The notes under the pieces are model-generated. The model was not told the origin of the DNA and searched no databases. It saw only the letters and a list, made by a program, of their open reading frames with translations. Positions 53,001 through 64,000 of a stretch of DNA of 64,000 nt are shown piece after piece. Within the stretch, counting starts at the first letter, position 1; every line of letters begins with the position of its first letter. The position numbers and the translations under genes were made by a program. The stretch comes from Baylisascaris procyonis (lineage: Eukaryota > Nematoda > Chromadorea > Rhabditida > Ascarididae), in the NCBI GenBank assembly GCA_037389465.1, contig JAZARR010000221.1:536501-600500 (forward strand), read 5' to 3'.

Positions 53001-56000
53001 TGCAAAAAAGCATTTAATGCTAAATGCTTTGTAATATTTATTAGTTTACCTAAATTACATATAACTAACTGGTCGGGTAGTCGAAATCAGAGGTATATTA
53101 TCAGACGATGTTCAAGTTCTTACTGAATGCAGAAACTGCACTGATCAACAAAACTGCAAAAAACTCATACTCTGTTTGCCCATTGGCATGTCTCCTTACT
53201 TGCTTAGTGCTTATAATATCGTTCTACTTTTCCCAGCAGACCATTATCGGTAATGATCACTACTCTTTTGGAAAGAGATAAAGGGCCATCTCTTTTGGAA
53301 AGAGATAAAGGGCCATTTGTGAAAGTCCACGAAATAAGTGGACACCAGTAACCAAGATAAAATTAGACTAGAAAACTCCTAGGCTTACTTTGTAGGAGAC
53401 CAAACAAATTTAAGTGCTCAGAAATATGCTAAAGAAGGTTAACGGCTAGAAGCATCCTAAGTAAAATAGGTCACCATCACACGCAATGGTGTTCGGGCAG
53501 CATTGTAGAAATCTTGAAATCGGCGCAGAAATAATGGCAAACATTTATACTTTTTCTTTATTAAACTTACAGATATTTAATTAGTTCCAAAAAGCCATAA
53601 TCACCAAAATATTTTCATTTTCTGATTTTAAATTTGTGGGTAATAGTTAAAAATCATTAATGCATCAAGGTTAAGACTACCAACAGAGAGTTCTCGAACA
53701 ATCGCCGCATGAAACAAGTATCTCTAAATAGTCTTAGTAAATAAAATTGTGAAACTAAGCATACCTCCACCTTCAAAGGGTGAGGTGCAACCGAAGTGAC
53801 GGGAGGGATGGAGGAACTTCGCAAATACATGTCCAACATTCGTTCTGCAACACTGAAGCTCAGTGATGGATCAGCTGGTTGCGGTCCATCACCCGATTGA
53901 CTTAACGCACTGAAAAGACCATTTCACATTACTTTATATAAACAGCCGTCTTATAATATAACTAAAAGTAAAGTGACGGCACTATGAAGAGCTGCAACAC
54001 TTGCAAGCTGCATTATTTGGCGTTTCTCATTCCAATAACTGCTCCGTGTAGTTTCCTTATTTAACCTAGTAGAGAATTGTTCCACTTTGTGAAGGGGAAC
54101 CGGCGCTCTCAACCTACCACGTAGAGATAACAAAACCCAAGAAGAAGCATGCGACTTACCGAAATCGAAGTAGTTCGGAATGGCAAATTGCTCGATGACG
54201 TATTCTGGTCTAAAGATTGATTACATATCATATGTGTAGCTCACTCAGATAATACTGGCTGGAATTCCGGACAGGATTTAAGCCTTTGAAGGCGTATCCC
54301 CCACTCTACATTCACTTTCGCATCCCATCGAGTAAAAAAAACAATTACAGATGATAACGCTCACAATTCATATCGTCTTCGCGCAGCTCGTACACGCCGC
54401 TTCGAATAATCAAAGTTCTTCTTCACAGTCTTAATGCTCAACGGTTGATCGGGGTACATACATGCGAGGCCCTCGACAATTTCGAGCCATTTCCTCGCCT
54501 TTCGTCTATTGTTTTGAGCGGTTTTTGCGAGAGTACTCGATAGAAGAAGGTCCTGATTGCTTAATACCGCGATCACAATGCGGTCCGATACCTCACGTGA
54601 AATCTGACGGGTGCAGTGCCATTCTAAATGCTTCAGCTTTAATGTAATCAAATGCTACGATATAACGGTTTCTTCATCCACTTCAGCCGAATGTTGTGAA
54701 TATGGAAACTTTTACTGAATTTAGGGTTTTTCCATGCTGATACATACTCCCACACTCTTTCAAGCATGTTATTTTTTACTGTTCATGACTGAGGTGTGAC
54801 GCAACGTGGAGTATCCGTTGGGCGGTCTCATCAAGCTGTTTCCAGTAGTTGACTTGAAATAACCAGCAGATGCTATCATGCGCGGGTAAGTTCCTGCTCT
54901 CCTCAAAATAGAGGGAAGGGTGACCTACATCTTGCAAGTGGCAACGCTGCAGCCAATAATCATTCAAATGGGAAAAGTTCAGGGGAATGGAGTGAAGCAA
55001 TGAGAATTTTTCATTTGAAGCAATTCAAAAAAAATTTTTCGCTTTTTTATTTCTCTGAAGCAAAAATTTTTTGAGCCCTTTGCATCTATGCTGCAAACCC
55101 AGAATTCTTTTTGTATGTCTGAGAATATCTTGACTCCACAGGCTTCTTGTGGGAAGTTTGCTCATTTGCTGGATGTTATCAAATTCAATCTCCACAATGT
55201 AGCACACATCTGAATTCAGGCACGAGAAAAACTTGAACGATTATGAGACGAGAGGACTGGAAGACGTGGCTTCGACTTTTCGAATTAGCCTAAATTTGAT
55301 TCGGGATACCTAGGTTGGTGACGTTGATAGAATCGGTACATTGAATCTTCGGTTGAATATTGCAAGCACATCAAGAGAAAAGGGTGCCCGCAATTAATGT
55401 GCTATTTGTAAAGGAAGAAAAGTGTAAAAAATAACTGCAGACGCTATATGGCCAACAATCATTAGTCAATACCTTCGCAATTTGTACTAATAGCAGTGTT
55501 CAGCAAAAGACTGGTCTCGATATGCAACTTTAATGACTCAATTCAATGCGAAAACCGGTTTCATTGCAAGAGCAAGGAAAAATAAAAAACAACAAACCGG
55601 TTATCGCTCGACCGATGAAACGTTTTTTCATGCAAAAACGCTTCCAACGGAATAACCTTTCCCGTATTCGGCGCAATAAACTAAGATAATAAACAATTTG
55701 AAGGTACCTTTAAGTGTTTGTGCTCAAAAAGGAGATGAATAATTTCAGAGTAACCGGTTATGGGAAGGTTGTTAAACCAAACTGGTCTGCGAGGTCATCA
55801 CATGGTGGACATTATAGCTGCCAAATTTGATGGTTGTAGCATTTTCCAGCTTGTGTGACAGACAGGTAAGCATAAAAATGTGCATAAAGATACGACAGTG
55901 TTGTAATGGATTTTTATAAACAAACGCATCATAGTGAAATGTAAAAATAGTCAAGGAATTAAGCACACAACAGCTATACACTAATAAACTTCTAGTAGTA

Positions 56001-59000
56001 GCGGGTTTTTGAGGAAAAGCAACTTTCCTAGAACGGAACAGCTGTCCAACTTTGTGAATGAAAACAATGCATGATTAAACCGCCAAAAATTTCATAACGT
56101 TTCGAAGTTTTCGGCAATTTTCCAGCAATCTTTTCCTCACGACTTTACGTTTTTAGTATTACAACTCCGAAATCATTAGCTCTGGAATGAATCCACAAAG
56201 GCGAAGCCGAGAGAAGAAAATGGGTTTTCTCATTTTACACATTTCACTGACTCTATAGAGGTCATATATTTTGCAAAAAATATTTTTTTTTTCCAAATCG
56301 GATTCGAGCTCGAGAAGATTAGTCAGAAAAAAAGAAACTAGAAAGTTCACAAAACAGCGTTGCTGATGCAGCACAAGATTCGTAACGAGGATCTTGAACC
56401 TCGAGGTTGAGATATTCGAGGGCTCTTGGATGGAGGGGAGTGGGGAGAGGAAGTGGCGGTGAAGACGAACAGACACAACCTCTACAGTACACATATTCCG
56501 ATAAGAAGCAAAACACATGAACGGCCAAGTGAATAAAATTAACTATGCAGAATGCAACTGCGTTGGAGAACTCAGATGTAATGGAAAATTCTCAACACTA
56601 CCAACTCAATTACGGTGAATTAGTTGGAAAGCTAACTTTTGATGCTAGCTCTTGGCAAAAAATAAAACTACATCGCTGTCAGCCAAAAAAAAACAAAAAA
56701 AAAACAGACGCCTCATGGCCTCGGCATTGTCACCGTCATCGGCTTCATCTTCCTTGAAAGGGTCGTATTTGCCATTGTGAAGATCGTTGTCCGCCTGATC
56801 TGAAGCAAGCAGTTCTAACTTAACGTCTCAATATTTACATTCATCACTATTGACAAACGATAAAAAATCCCAAGAAGGGGCAAAAGGTTTCCAGGAAGTA
56901 ATGGAGAGATAACAATTCCTTTTTTTTGAGGAAGCAAACGTGTTTTACCAATGAAGTTATCCTCGTCCATATATAGTGCACGACGCCGACTGCTAAATGG
57001 ATGATAACGTTGGTGTGCAATATGTGCTCGTGCCACCCGTCTCCGTTCAAACGTATGCATAATTCTAAACAATCGCTTAATAAGAGATGCAAATAGATCT
57101 TACTTCTCAACACTGACAAAGAGAAGTACTGTAGTATTTGACTAGGTAAGAGAACAGCAACATCTGATGTTTGGCTTTTCAATTAAACAAAAAAGAACCC
57201 TCTAAGACTGGGATTTAGAGGACTTGAGTTAACCATAAGCGTACGGCGATCAGCTGAACTCAGTCCTGGACATGCGATCGGCTTGAACTTAATCGAGACT
57301 GCCACCAAGTTTGACTCATACCCATATGGTCATGGACGAAAAATAGTCTCGGTTCTGGCCACGATCGGAGCTGCATTAAACTCAATCTCGTATATGATAG
57401 CAATTATTCCTGTGAAGCAAGTGCGGAATACTTACATTTTACCTATATTATTGGGCCTTATGGGAACTGTTCGTCTGGCACAAAAACACAGCCAAATTTG
57501 CCTTTTTACATGATACCGCACTGCAATGACGGCATTACAGCAAGAAACTGAATTCTATGAAAACTAAAAAGCACACCGAACACTCAACAACGGTGAGGGT
57601 AACATTAGCCACAAACGCAGGCGCGAGAGAGAGATAGAGAGAGACCGCGCGCGTCTTTAGCGAGCGATGCGGCACTGGTCACTCGGAAATAGATCGTCGC
57701 AATTAATGTGAAAATATACAGTAAGGAAACGAGGTTCGAACAACAGATTTCAACACATTTGAAAGAGCATTAAAAGCTCTATCAGAATCATTAATAATCT
57801 CGGACAAAAACGAGAACTTCTCTATAAGATCGATTATTTATATGATGTGCAACTGATATAATTTGCAGTGTAGCCTTATTCGTTATCTTATATGTTATAG
57901 TTGTGCATTTATGACATTGTTCTTAATGAAGAACTCAATTCGTGAGACGCCTTGACGATCTAATGAATTGACAAAATCATTCATAAATTACATTAAACTC
58001 GTTGTGGCTACTTATGAATGGATCTTTCATGCGATTGTTACATGCACCAGTTAAGAATTCTTCAATTCGACAGTTCTGGGTTTCCTTCATTTCATTTCTT
58101 TCCCATATAGGCATACTGATATGTAAGTTCGCTTGATGATAGACCGACGCATTCAGCATACGGTTAAATGCATTGTCATATGTTGATTGCATGCAACATA
58201 GGTAACTTGCACGTGTGGCAAGTACTTCTTGCAAGCGTTATTCAGCCATTCTAAATTAGTGGTTTGAAACGAGTGCTTTTGATAGCCCATCTTCTTCCCC
58301 ATCTCCACATCCTGGAACTGGCTTTATAGCCATAGTTGTGCTCTTCAATGTAAGGAGTCGTTTCGCTACTCACATTGAAGGTTTCCTGCCTTGTAAGCAC
58401 TTGGGGTCCGCTGCCATGTAACTTTCAATTCTTCCAGTTGGGAGTATGTAGCCTTCGAATCGCTTTTTCCTTCTCAATCCTGACGGGTCTATGTCGGAAA
58501 GCAAGTGTTGCATGCAATCAGCGTATGACAATGCGACTAACCATACGCTGAATGCGTCGGTTGGCTTTTCTATCATCAAGCGAACTTACATATCAGTATG
58601 CTTATATGGGAAAGAAATGAAACGAAGGAAACCCATAACTATCGAATTGAAGAATTCTTGACTGGTGCATGTAACAATCGCATGAAAGATCCATTCATAA
58701 GGAGCCACAACGAGTTTAATGTAATTTGTGAATGATTTTGCCAATTTATTAGGTCGTCAAGGCGTGTAATGAATCGAGTTCTTCATTAGGAACAATAAAC
58801 GCACAACTATAACGCATGAGATAATGGATAAGGCGACACTGCAATTTATATCAGTTGCATGTCATATAAAAAACGATCTTATAAAGAAGTTCTTCCTGTT
58901 TTTGTCTAAGGTAATTTTTGATTCTGATAGAGCTCTTAATGCTCTTTCAAATGTACCTAGCCACTCTTCCCAACTCTTGTTCCTTTATACACTTATAGGC

Positions 59001-62000
59001 CCTGATTTATCGATGACCATGCAATTTCCGTCAACTGCACGTCATATAAAAAATCAATCTTATAGAAAAGTTCTTGTTTTTATGCGAGATTATTAATGAT
59101 TCTGATAGAGCTTTTAATGCTCTTTCGAATGTGCTGAAATCCGTTGTTCAAACCTCGTTTCCTTACTGCATATTTTCACATTAATTGCGACGATTTATTT
59201 CCGAGTGACCAATGCCGCGTCGTTCGCTGTAGGCGCACGCGGTCTCTCTCCATCTCTCTCTCGCGCCTGCGCTTGTGGCTAATGTTTCCCACACCATTTG
59301 AGGGGGTTGTGTAACTGTGACAGGGAAATATGACGAGGGTATTTTTTCACCGCTTTGCAAGGGGGGAAAAATGACCCACAATTCAGCACAATCGAAAGAA
59401 TTAGTGCTGTTTTCTGAGCAAGGGGATGACATTTTCTGGAACATTTTCTCAGCGAAGATGTCAAAACAACAGGTGATGCGGTGCTACGAGATGATTGGAC
59501 GAGACGTGGAGAGGGCTTGAATGCTGCGCTGCTTATGCCCGCTTCAAATTTTTGCCATAAAAGGCATCTTTCCCACGTCAACTTTCGCAGCCTAATTTCT
59601 GCACTTCGCATGCGAATTAATTCTCGCACGCGAATTTGCAAATACAGATATTGTTCGGTGTGAACGACTGTCTCGAGTTTGAGAGCTTCGCAGGTATGCT
59701 TCGGTGCAGTGATATTATACGGTTAATAGCTCTCCATTTTCGAATCCAAGTTTTTAATTTCTAGATTAGTCCTCTCTTCATTTTCGGAGGGAGAGGCCTT
59801 TACTTCCTCTTCTCTTGCCAGCTGACCGTCATATCCGTGGGATCTCCTTCAATGGACGATCCAAGAGGATGCAATAGTTACCTCTGTTCCACAATGATTG
59901 GTGAGACTCTTGCGGCGTTGCATATAAGTGTGATGGCCAGTTACGGATGTTGCGAGCTATCGCAGTCGATTAGTCCTCTGATCAACGGTATTGGTTAGAG
60001 TATTCGCATTCAAACCTCATGAAACCTCATTCCTTTTATCATGCAATTTTGCTAGTTTTTGCAAAAGTACATAATGACGGCGTTGCATCCGTTCATATTT
60101 GTGTTTCGACGCGTTTCTCTTCTATCCAATCTTCTGCCTAAGTCGTGGACGCGAAAAGCCGCTAGAATACTTTAAAGTCAGCTGTCTTCTACAGTCATTT
60201 GGAGAGAAAGTGAGGATGTAGAGACGTTTTTTTGGTTGGGATTGATTTAGCCAACCGGCTGGTCTAGAAAAAACACAGTTTGGTGTTTTGTGCTTTTTAT
60301 CGGCGATTCGAGCTGAAACGCGGAAGCGTTCACTTTGTTGATATCTATGTCATGATTTTCCATTTACTTAAATAGCATTCATCGCTTTCAGTACTTCTCA
60401 GCACCATTTATAGAATACCGCAAGCACTGCTTTAACAGAATACCACAAACTCTTTTGCATTTTCTTTATTGATGAAATCTCTTTATGCACTTTTGCATAT
60501 AACGTTTATAAAGCGCATTATGGCATTGCCATGTCCGTGTGTTTGCATTTATGTCTGTTTGTCGGAGAATTCAAACTGGGAAAGCACTCAAAACGAATGA
60601 TATGAAACTTGCTGGATAGATCTGTTTTATAGGATTGCTTCAAACTTTCAAATTGTTCGACTAGTTTAAAAAGAATTATAAACACTAAAAATATGTAAAA
60701 ATTTATGTGCGTAAAAGCATTTTTCAATTGGTCGGATCGTAAAACAAATCTTTCGCAGAAGATTTATGCAACGGTTAATTCGATTGCATATCAGTGCAAC
60801 GTTGCATATGTTTCATTAATTTTTGGCGACTTGTGCAACCTGCACTGGTTGGAGTCATTGCAGTTACATTTGCAATTCCGATGAGCGGAATTGCAAAAGC
60901 ACATTCCTTGCCATACCTTGTGATTCTATCCTAGCAACCACATTGGCACATTTTTCCACATTTTAGCGTTTATGTGCGTATGTTTGTTTGCGCGGTAATT
61001 CCAACCCGAAAACCACTGAATCTCGGAATGAGTTACGAAATGTTGATCGGTGCAATCCTTTAGCACTCTTCAGAGTTAATGGCTCGATTTCTGAAAGAGT
61101 TGTAGACGCACTTAGAAATTCCGAAAATTCTTCGTTTATTTTACTTCCGATTAGAATATATTGTCGGATTGCACTCTCCAGCTTATCGAATTGCAAACAC
61201 GATCTTTTTTGTTGAGAATTGATTTTTACGAGCGGTATTCGGTTAAATATGACTGCAGTATTGCGATTTTATAATACTGTGGATATTGCAAATCCAGTTG
61301 GCCAGATTAACGACATTTCAAAGGCGTATATTGTGACAGATCTTGTTGGATGAGTATGTTTGCGCGTCTGTCTGCGTCTGTCTGTCTGACTCTTTCATCT
61401 CACAACCACCGAAGACAACCATATCCTTTCGGTGGACAGTTATATGTTTTGGTATGTACACCATAGAATGAACTCACAGTCACATTTCACGTTGATCCAT
61501 CAGCTTCAAAAAGTTATGCGCATTCAATGTGCAGCCATTTTATAATGGTCTCACTTTCATTACATCTATCGGGCCACAGAGAAGGAGTTCTTTTCGCGAA
61601 AGATCTGTTTGCGAGATCGGCTAACTTAAAACTTATTTGCGTTGTTCAACATGTTTTTATTTTTTTGGTCACGTAGAAAACCGGTTGGTAACGTCTTTTG
61701 AGCATGAAAGCGCGTATTGTGCCAGCTCTTGGCACCAAAAATGTCTCGATGCAATCTTGAACACTTTTATTGGGTGTATTAAAAGTGGCATTAGAGATGC
61801 GTTATCAAATGAACTTTTTCATTTATTATTGTGCCACTGAACACCCATTTCATAAACCGTCTTATCATCATCTCTCGGGTCGACATCGCAGATCGCAGTT
61901 TTATCTCAATTTTTACTGTATATAAAAGTTCATAGATATCCATTTCGCGTTGCATCTCGCATACTATCGCCACCACTAGGCGAGCAATTCGTGCAAGTAT

Positions 62001-63336
62001 TGCGAAATATCTCTTTAACAAAAATTTAAAGTGCAAATATTTTTGCAATATTCTCAACAAACATTGCAAGAAAATTTGCAATGTCTCCATTGTTACTAAT
62101 GACGAGTTTCGTTAGCCGATTATTCTGTGTAAAACCATAATTCATTGAGTGATAGACCAACAGTTGACACAAATTAGACACGATCCACAATTCTTTTTCT
62201 TTTTTCTTTTTCAATGGTCAAAGAGCATCATTATACTCGATGAAAATGAATGAATGCAAATTTTTGATAAACTGTTATAAAATTGTTCTTTATTTCCACA
62301 TAATCAAAACCGTCTTATCCAACGTGAGATTCGTTTCACCTTTGAGAGAGTTGAATGCGTTTTTATTTTATATTCCTTTCCTTTGTTGGCCTTACTCATT
62401 GAGTGCAATATCTATTTCCCTTCTTGTGATAGTTTTAAACATCTCGGTGTTTGATCCATGTTCATGTTTTTTCCAACTCTATGTGCTGGAATATATAAAG
62501 AAATAGGTAGACATAATGAACTGCATGGTGTAGGCGGCAGTACCTCATCGACGAAACAAGTGTTAGCTGATAATGGAAAACTCCGTCTTATCCCCTTCCT
62601 TTCGAGTTGGTTAATTGCAAGCATTAGGATGTCCAAGAAGTGAGCAGCACTCGAAAGAACTAACAATTAAATAAACTTGAGGAAAAGTTATCCGAAAACA
62701 TAAAATTTTTGGAATATTGGGCATTTTTTGTGATGAATTAAATATGTTGCCAAAGCTCAGTGAAACAGCTTGAGGCGAATTAACACAGAAACATTCCATG
62801 TGACCTCATTGCTTGATTTCAGTTGCATCACGTAAAACATGTTTCTTGGCAGCTTGCTGGTTAGCTAGTAATATATTTTGGACAAAAATAACTTCTGAAG
62901 TGTGCAAAATATTCGATCTCAGACAATGCAAAATTATGAGGTCTCATACTGTACTTTTTGATATCACATTCTATTTTTTTCGACATGAACAGAGGGCCAC
63001 CGTTCACAGGTGCCCCTCGAAACACTAGTGCAGAAGCATCGATGATGCAAGGATGACCTCCTAAAAAACAAACGTTTTCCAACCCTCTCCGCCCACGAGA
63101 TCCTCTCCCTCCTCTCCCTGAACACCCATTGCCCCCTGAAAGGGGTTCGCAGAACGCAAATCTTGCGAGGTTCCTTCGGGCATAAAGAGCTCCCCTCAGC
63201 CCAAAGGAGGATATGGATCACCACATCACATAGTGAGAGGACCCCATGCGAGGCCCTTCTTTACACTGAAAGCACCTACCATGCGAGCGGGCTTTAGAAT
63301 TTTCCGCTGTTGCAATTTCACGGCTCTCGACGCCAT
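50064..63336 (-). CDS. Myb/SANT-like DNA-binding protein, nine-exon gene model (417 aa)
   Basis: Minus-strand exons: 63336-63280 (ATG), 57075-56949, 56799-56706, 54893-54790, 54623-54365, 53909-53765, 51746-51591, 50780-50618, 50212-50064 (TGA). Every junction uses GT-AG and the phases sum to 1254 nt. Residues 1-61 are basic (KLQQRKILKPARM, RRRVARAH), and about 62-92 acidic (KEDEADDGDNAEAM). Residues 128-213 hold REVSDRIVIAVLSNQ, RRKARKWLEIVEGL and IKTVKKNFDYSKRRVR, which resemble the Trp-containing helices and VKK.W.D.K block of Myb/SANT-like (Myb_DNA-bind_5, NAIF1/MSANTD type) domains. Residues 314-368 carry a helix (DDAVRKRRLYDKLEAFLDA). Such proteins bind DNA in the nucleus; this one's targets are unknown. 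The weakest parts are the exon 54893-54790 boundaries, the 6.2-kb first intron join and the Cys-rich last exon. It could also be two adjacent genes. Confidence 0.55.
53263..53316. repeat. 27-bp perfect tandem duplication
   Basis: The 27-base unit beginning CTCTTTTGGAAAGAG and ending GGGCCAT occurs twice, at 53263-53289 and 53290-53316, without a mismatch. It lies in the intron 51747-53764 of the minus-strand gene. Each unit also contains a small palindrome CTCTTTTGGAAAGAG. Confidence 0.95.
54160..54209 (-). other. 50-nt candidate cassette (poison) exon
   Basis: On the minus strand the segment is bounded by a good acceptor (ATCTTTAG) and an excellent donor (G|GTAAGT), between exons 54623-54365 and 53909-53765. 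The main model skips it. Inclusion would read 17 residues and then hit a TAA two codons into the next exon, giving a truncated protein just after the DNA-binding region. The splice sites could be coincidental. Confidence 0.3.
57240..57513 (+). pseudogene. Open frame with cation-diffusion-facilitator-like motif (doubtful)
   Basis: An open plus-strand frame within intron 1 of the minus-strand gene contains KFDSYPYGHGRKIVSVLATI followed by hydrophobic stretches (AALNSISYMIAIIP, ILPILLGLMG). The YPYGHGR block resembles the HPFGHGR signature after a membrane helix in cation diffusion facilitator (SLC30-type) transporters. No start codon, splice partner or further domain is visible. It could be a decayed exon fragment or chance. 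Confidence 0.2.
57592..59295. mobile_element. 1.7-kb foldback element with long inverted arms
   Basis: The left arm (about 57592-58205) is repeated in inverted orientation by the right arm (about 58510-59295). Matching landmarks are CATTAGCCACAARCGCAGGCGCGAGAGAGAGAT, CGTCGCAATTAATGTG, AGAGCATTAAAAGCTCTATCAGAATCATTAAT, and GAAGAATTC / CATGAAAGATCCATTCATAA around the middle, with the arms closing through ACCGACGCATTCAGC. About 300 bases separate them. No transposase or other long frame is present, so this is a non-autonomous foldback or MITE-class element. It sits in the large first intron of the minus-strand Myb/SANT-like gene. Confidence 0.85.
58841..59132. repeat. Direct duplication inside the foldback right arm
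   Basis: About 112 bases starting GCAATTTATATCAGTTGC (58841-58954) are repeated, diverged, at 59021-59132 starting GCAATTTCCGTCAACTGC. Both contain TCATATAAAAAA, TTCTGATAGAGCT and TTAATGCTCTTTC. Only one copy is present in the left arm. Confidence 0.8.
59318..63279. other. Distal part of intron 1 of the Myb/SANT-like gene
   Basis: No further minus-strand exon was needed or found here. The stretch holds degenerate TGTNTGTCTGT motifs at about 60535, 60975 and 61350. A coding-looking plus frame lies at 59317-59517 and an ATG frame at 62458-62643, neither with supporting features. A pyrimidine-rich tract lies at about 63080-63120. Confidence 0.4.
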
Positions 63337-64000
63337 CTTTGCGCTCTCTGCATCTCTGGCATAAGCTCTCCTCTCGTCGCCTCGTGTCTTGCCGAAATCG
63401 TTCGTTGCGCGTTTTTTGATTTTTTGGTGTTGTTGGGGTTAATTGGAATTGGTGTTGTAGCAGGTTAACTGCAATTGCGGTGAGGATCGGTAAATTAGTT
63501 TACCTTCCCAGGTTTCTTTATGGGAGGGTGTTAAGGTTTAGAAGCGCAAATTTTGTGCATTCTCGGTGGTGATATAAGTTAGCACATCGAGGTTGTTCTC
63601 CCATACTTTTCTTCCATTTATGATTACATCTTTTTTGTTGTTTCGTTTATGCTTATTTCTTGTCGTTACAATTTAAACGTTATTCAAAGCATGCGTCACA
63701 AGTCTTTCTGTTCTAGGCCATGCTTTGACAGGTTGGTTTCTGCACTCACCTAGGCTGCTGATAGTTGAGTCTTCTGAAATCAGCATCGTTCTGTGTATTG
63801 GATTGTAGAAGCAGCTTGGTCCCATATGTACAGTTTGTTTGCTGTTGTACTGCAGTCGGGCGTGTCCCTGAAACCTCAAGATCATTTTTTACAACCTTGC
63901 GAATACATCGTCAGTACCACGTGAGCATGCGATTTTTGTGAGACCGATTCATTGAAGATGCGCGTAAGTTTCAGGCACATTCGATTCCAGAAGCGGCACA
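63337..64000 (-). promoter_or_regulatory. 5' flank / probable promoter and leader of the Myb/SANT-like gene
   Basis: The 100 bases before the ATG on the minus strand are relatively rich in CG and purines (CGAGGCGACGAGAGGAGAG), unlike the AT-rich surroundings, as expected of a 5' leader. An upstream ATG at 63362-63360 opens a 14-codon frame that overlaps the main start, so either it dampens translation or the real transcript begins downstream of it. No TATA box was recognised. Beyond 63.45 kb I see nothing definable. Confidence 0.35.

Noticed and set aside
54776..55000. Whole 74-codon minus frame as one exon
   Set aside because: Only 54893-54790 fits the phases of its neighbours; the upstream part precedes a plausible acceptor and looks intronic.
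63951..64000. ATG with a strong donor (ATGCGC|GTAAGT) at the right edge
   Set aside because: Too little sequence remains to judge; a lone donor-like motif is not evidence of an exon.

Overview
The window is animal nuclear DNA, most likely from a nematode (my inference). It is AT-rich, carries long (TA)n microsatellites and has no prokaryotic-style operons. Its best-defined gene is a metazoan SMC3 split into many short exons. Most of the sequence is intron or intergenic DNA. Nothing in it identifies a species.

Layout. (1) 1-15567, plus strand: the 3' part of the cohesin gene SMC3. I place 23 exons; they join in one open frame of 948 residues, from the first coiled coil through the hinge and second coiled coil to the C-terminal ATPase lobe and stop codon. 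The N-terminal lobe with Walker A lies before the window. (2) 15568-21209: 3' UTR and a gene-poor stretch with a GC-rich repeat patch, C/CA and TA runs, and one copy of a dispersed repeat whose inverted partner is at 22.5-23.2 kb. (3) 21210-25005, plus strand: a small secreted-peptide precursor ending in CFFNPVTC, an allatostatin C / somatostatin-like motif. (4) 25006-39790: about 15 kb with no supportable gene, but with a 9-bp-periodic TGTCA array, a long (TA)n tract, a cruciform-forming repeat and a 115-bp hairpin element. (5) 39791-41510, plus strand: a second precursor with a signal peptide, also ending in CFFNPVTC, joined across a GC-AG intron. (6) 41511-50063: intergenic. (7) 63336-50064, minus strand: a nine-exon gene whose phases all close to a 417-residue protein with a central Myb/SANT-like DNA-binding region. 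Its first intron carries a 1.7-kb foldback element.

The genes do not form one pathway. SMC3 is a chromosome-cohesion housekeeping gene and the Myb/SANT-like gene is probably nuclear. The two CFFNPVTC precursors look like tandem paralogues encoding cyclic neuropeptides. That pair is the most interesting signal here. One copy keeps a Lys-Arg processing site and the other has lost the Arg.

All exon boundaries were read by eye from reading frame, splice dinucleotides and, for SMC3, agreement with the known family. Nothing was checked by database search or transcript data.
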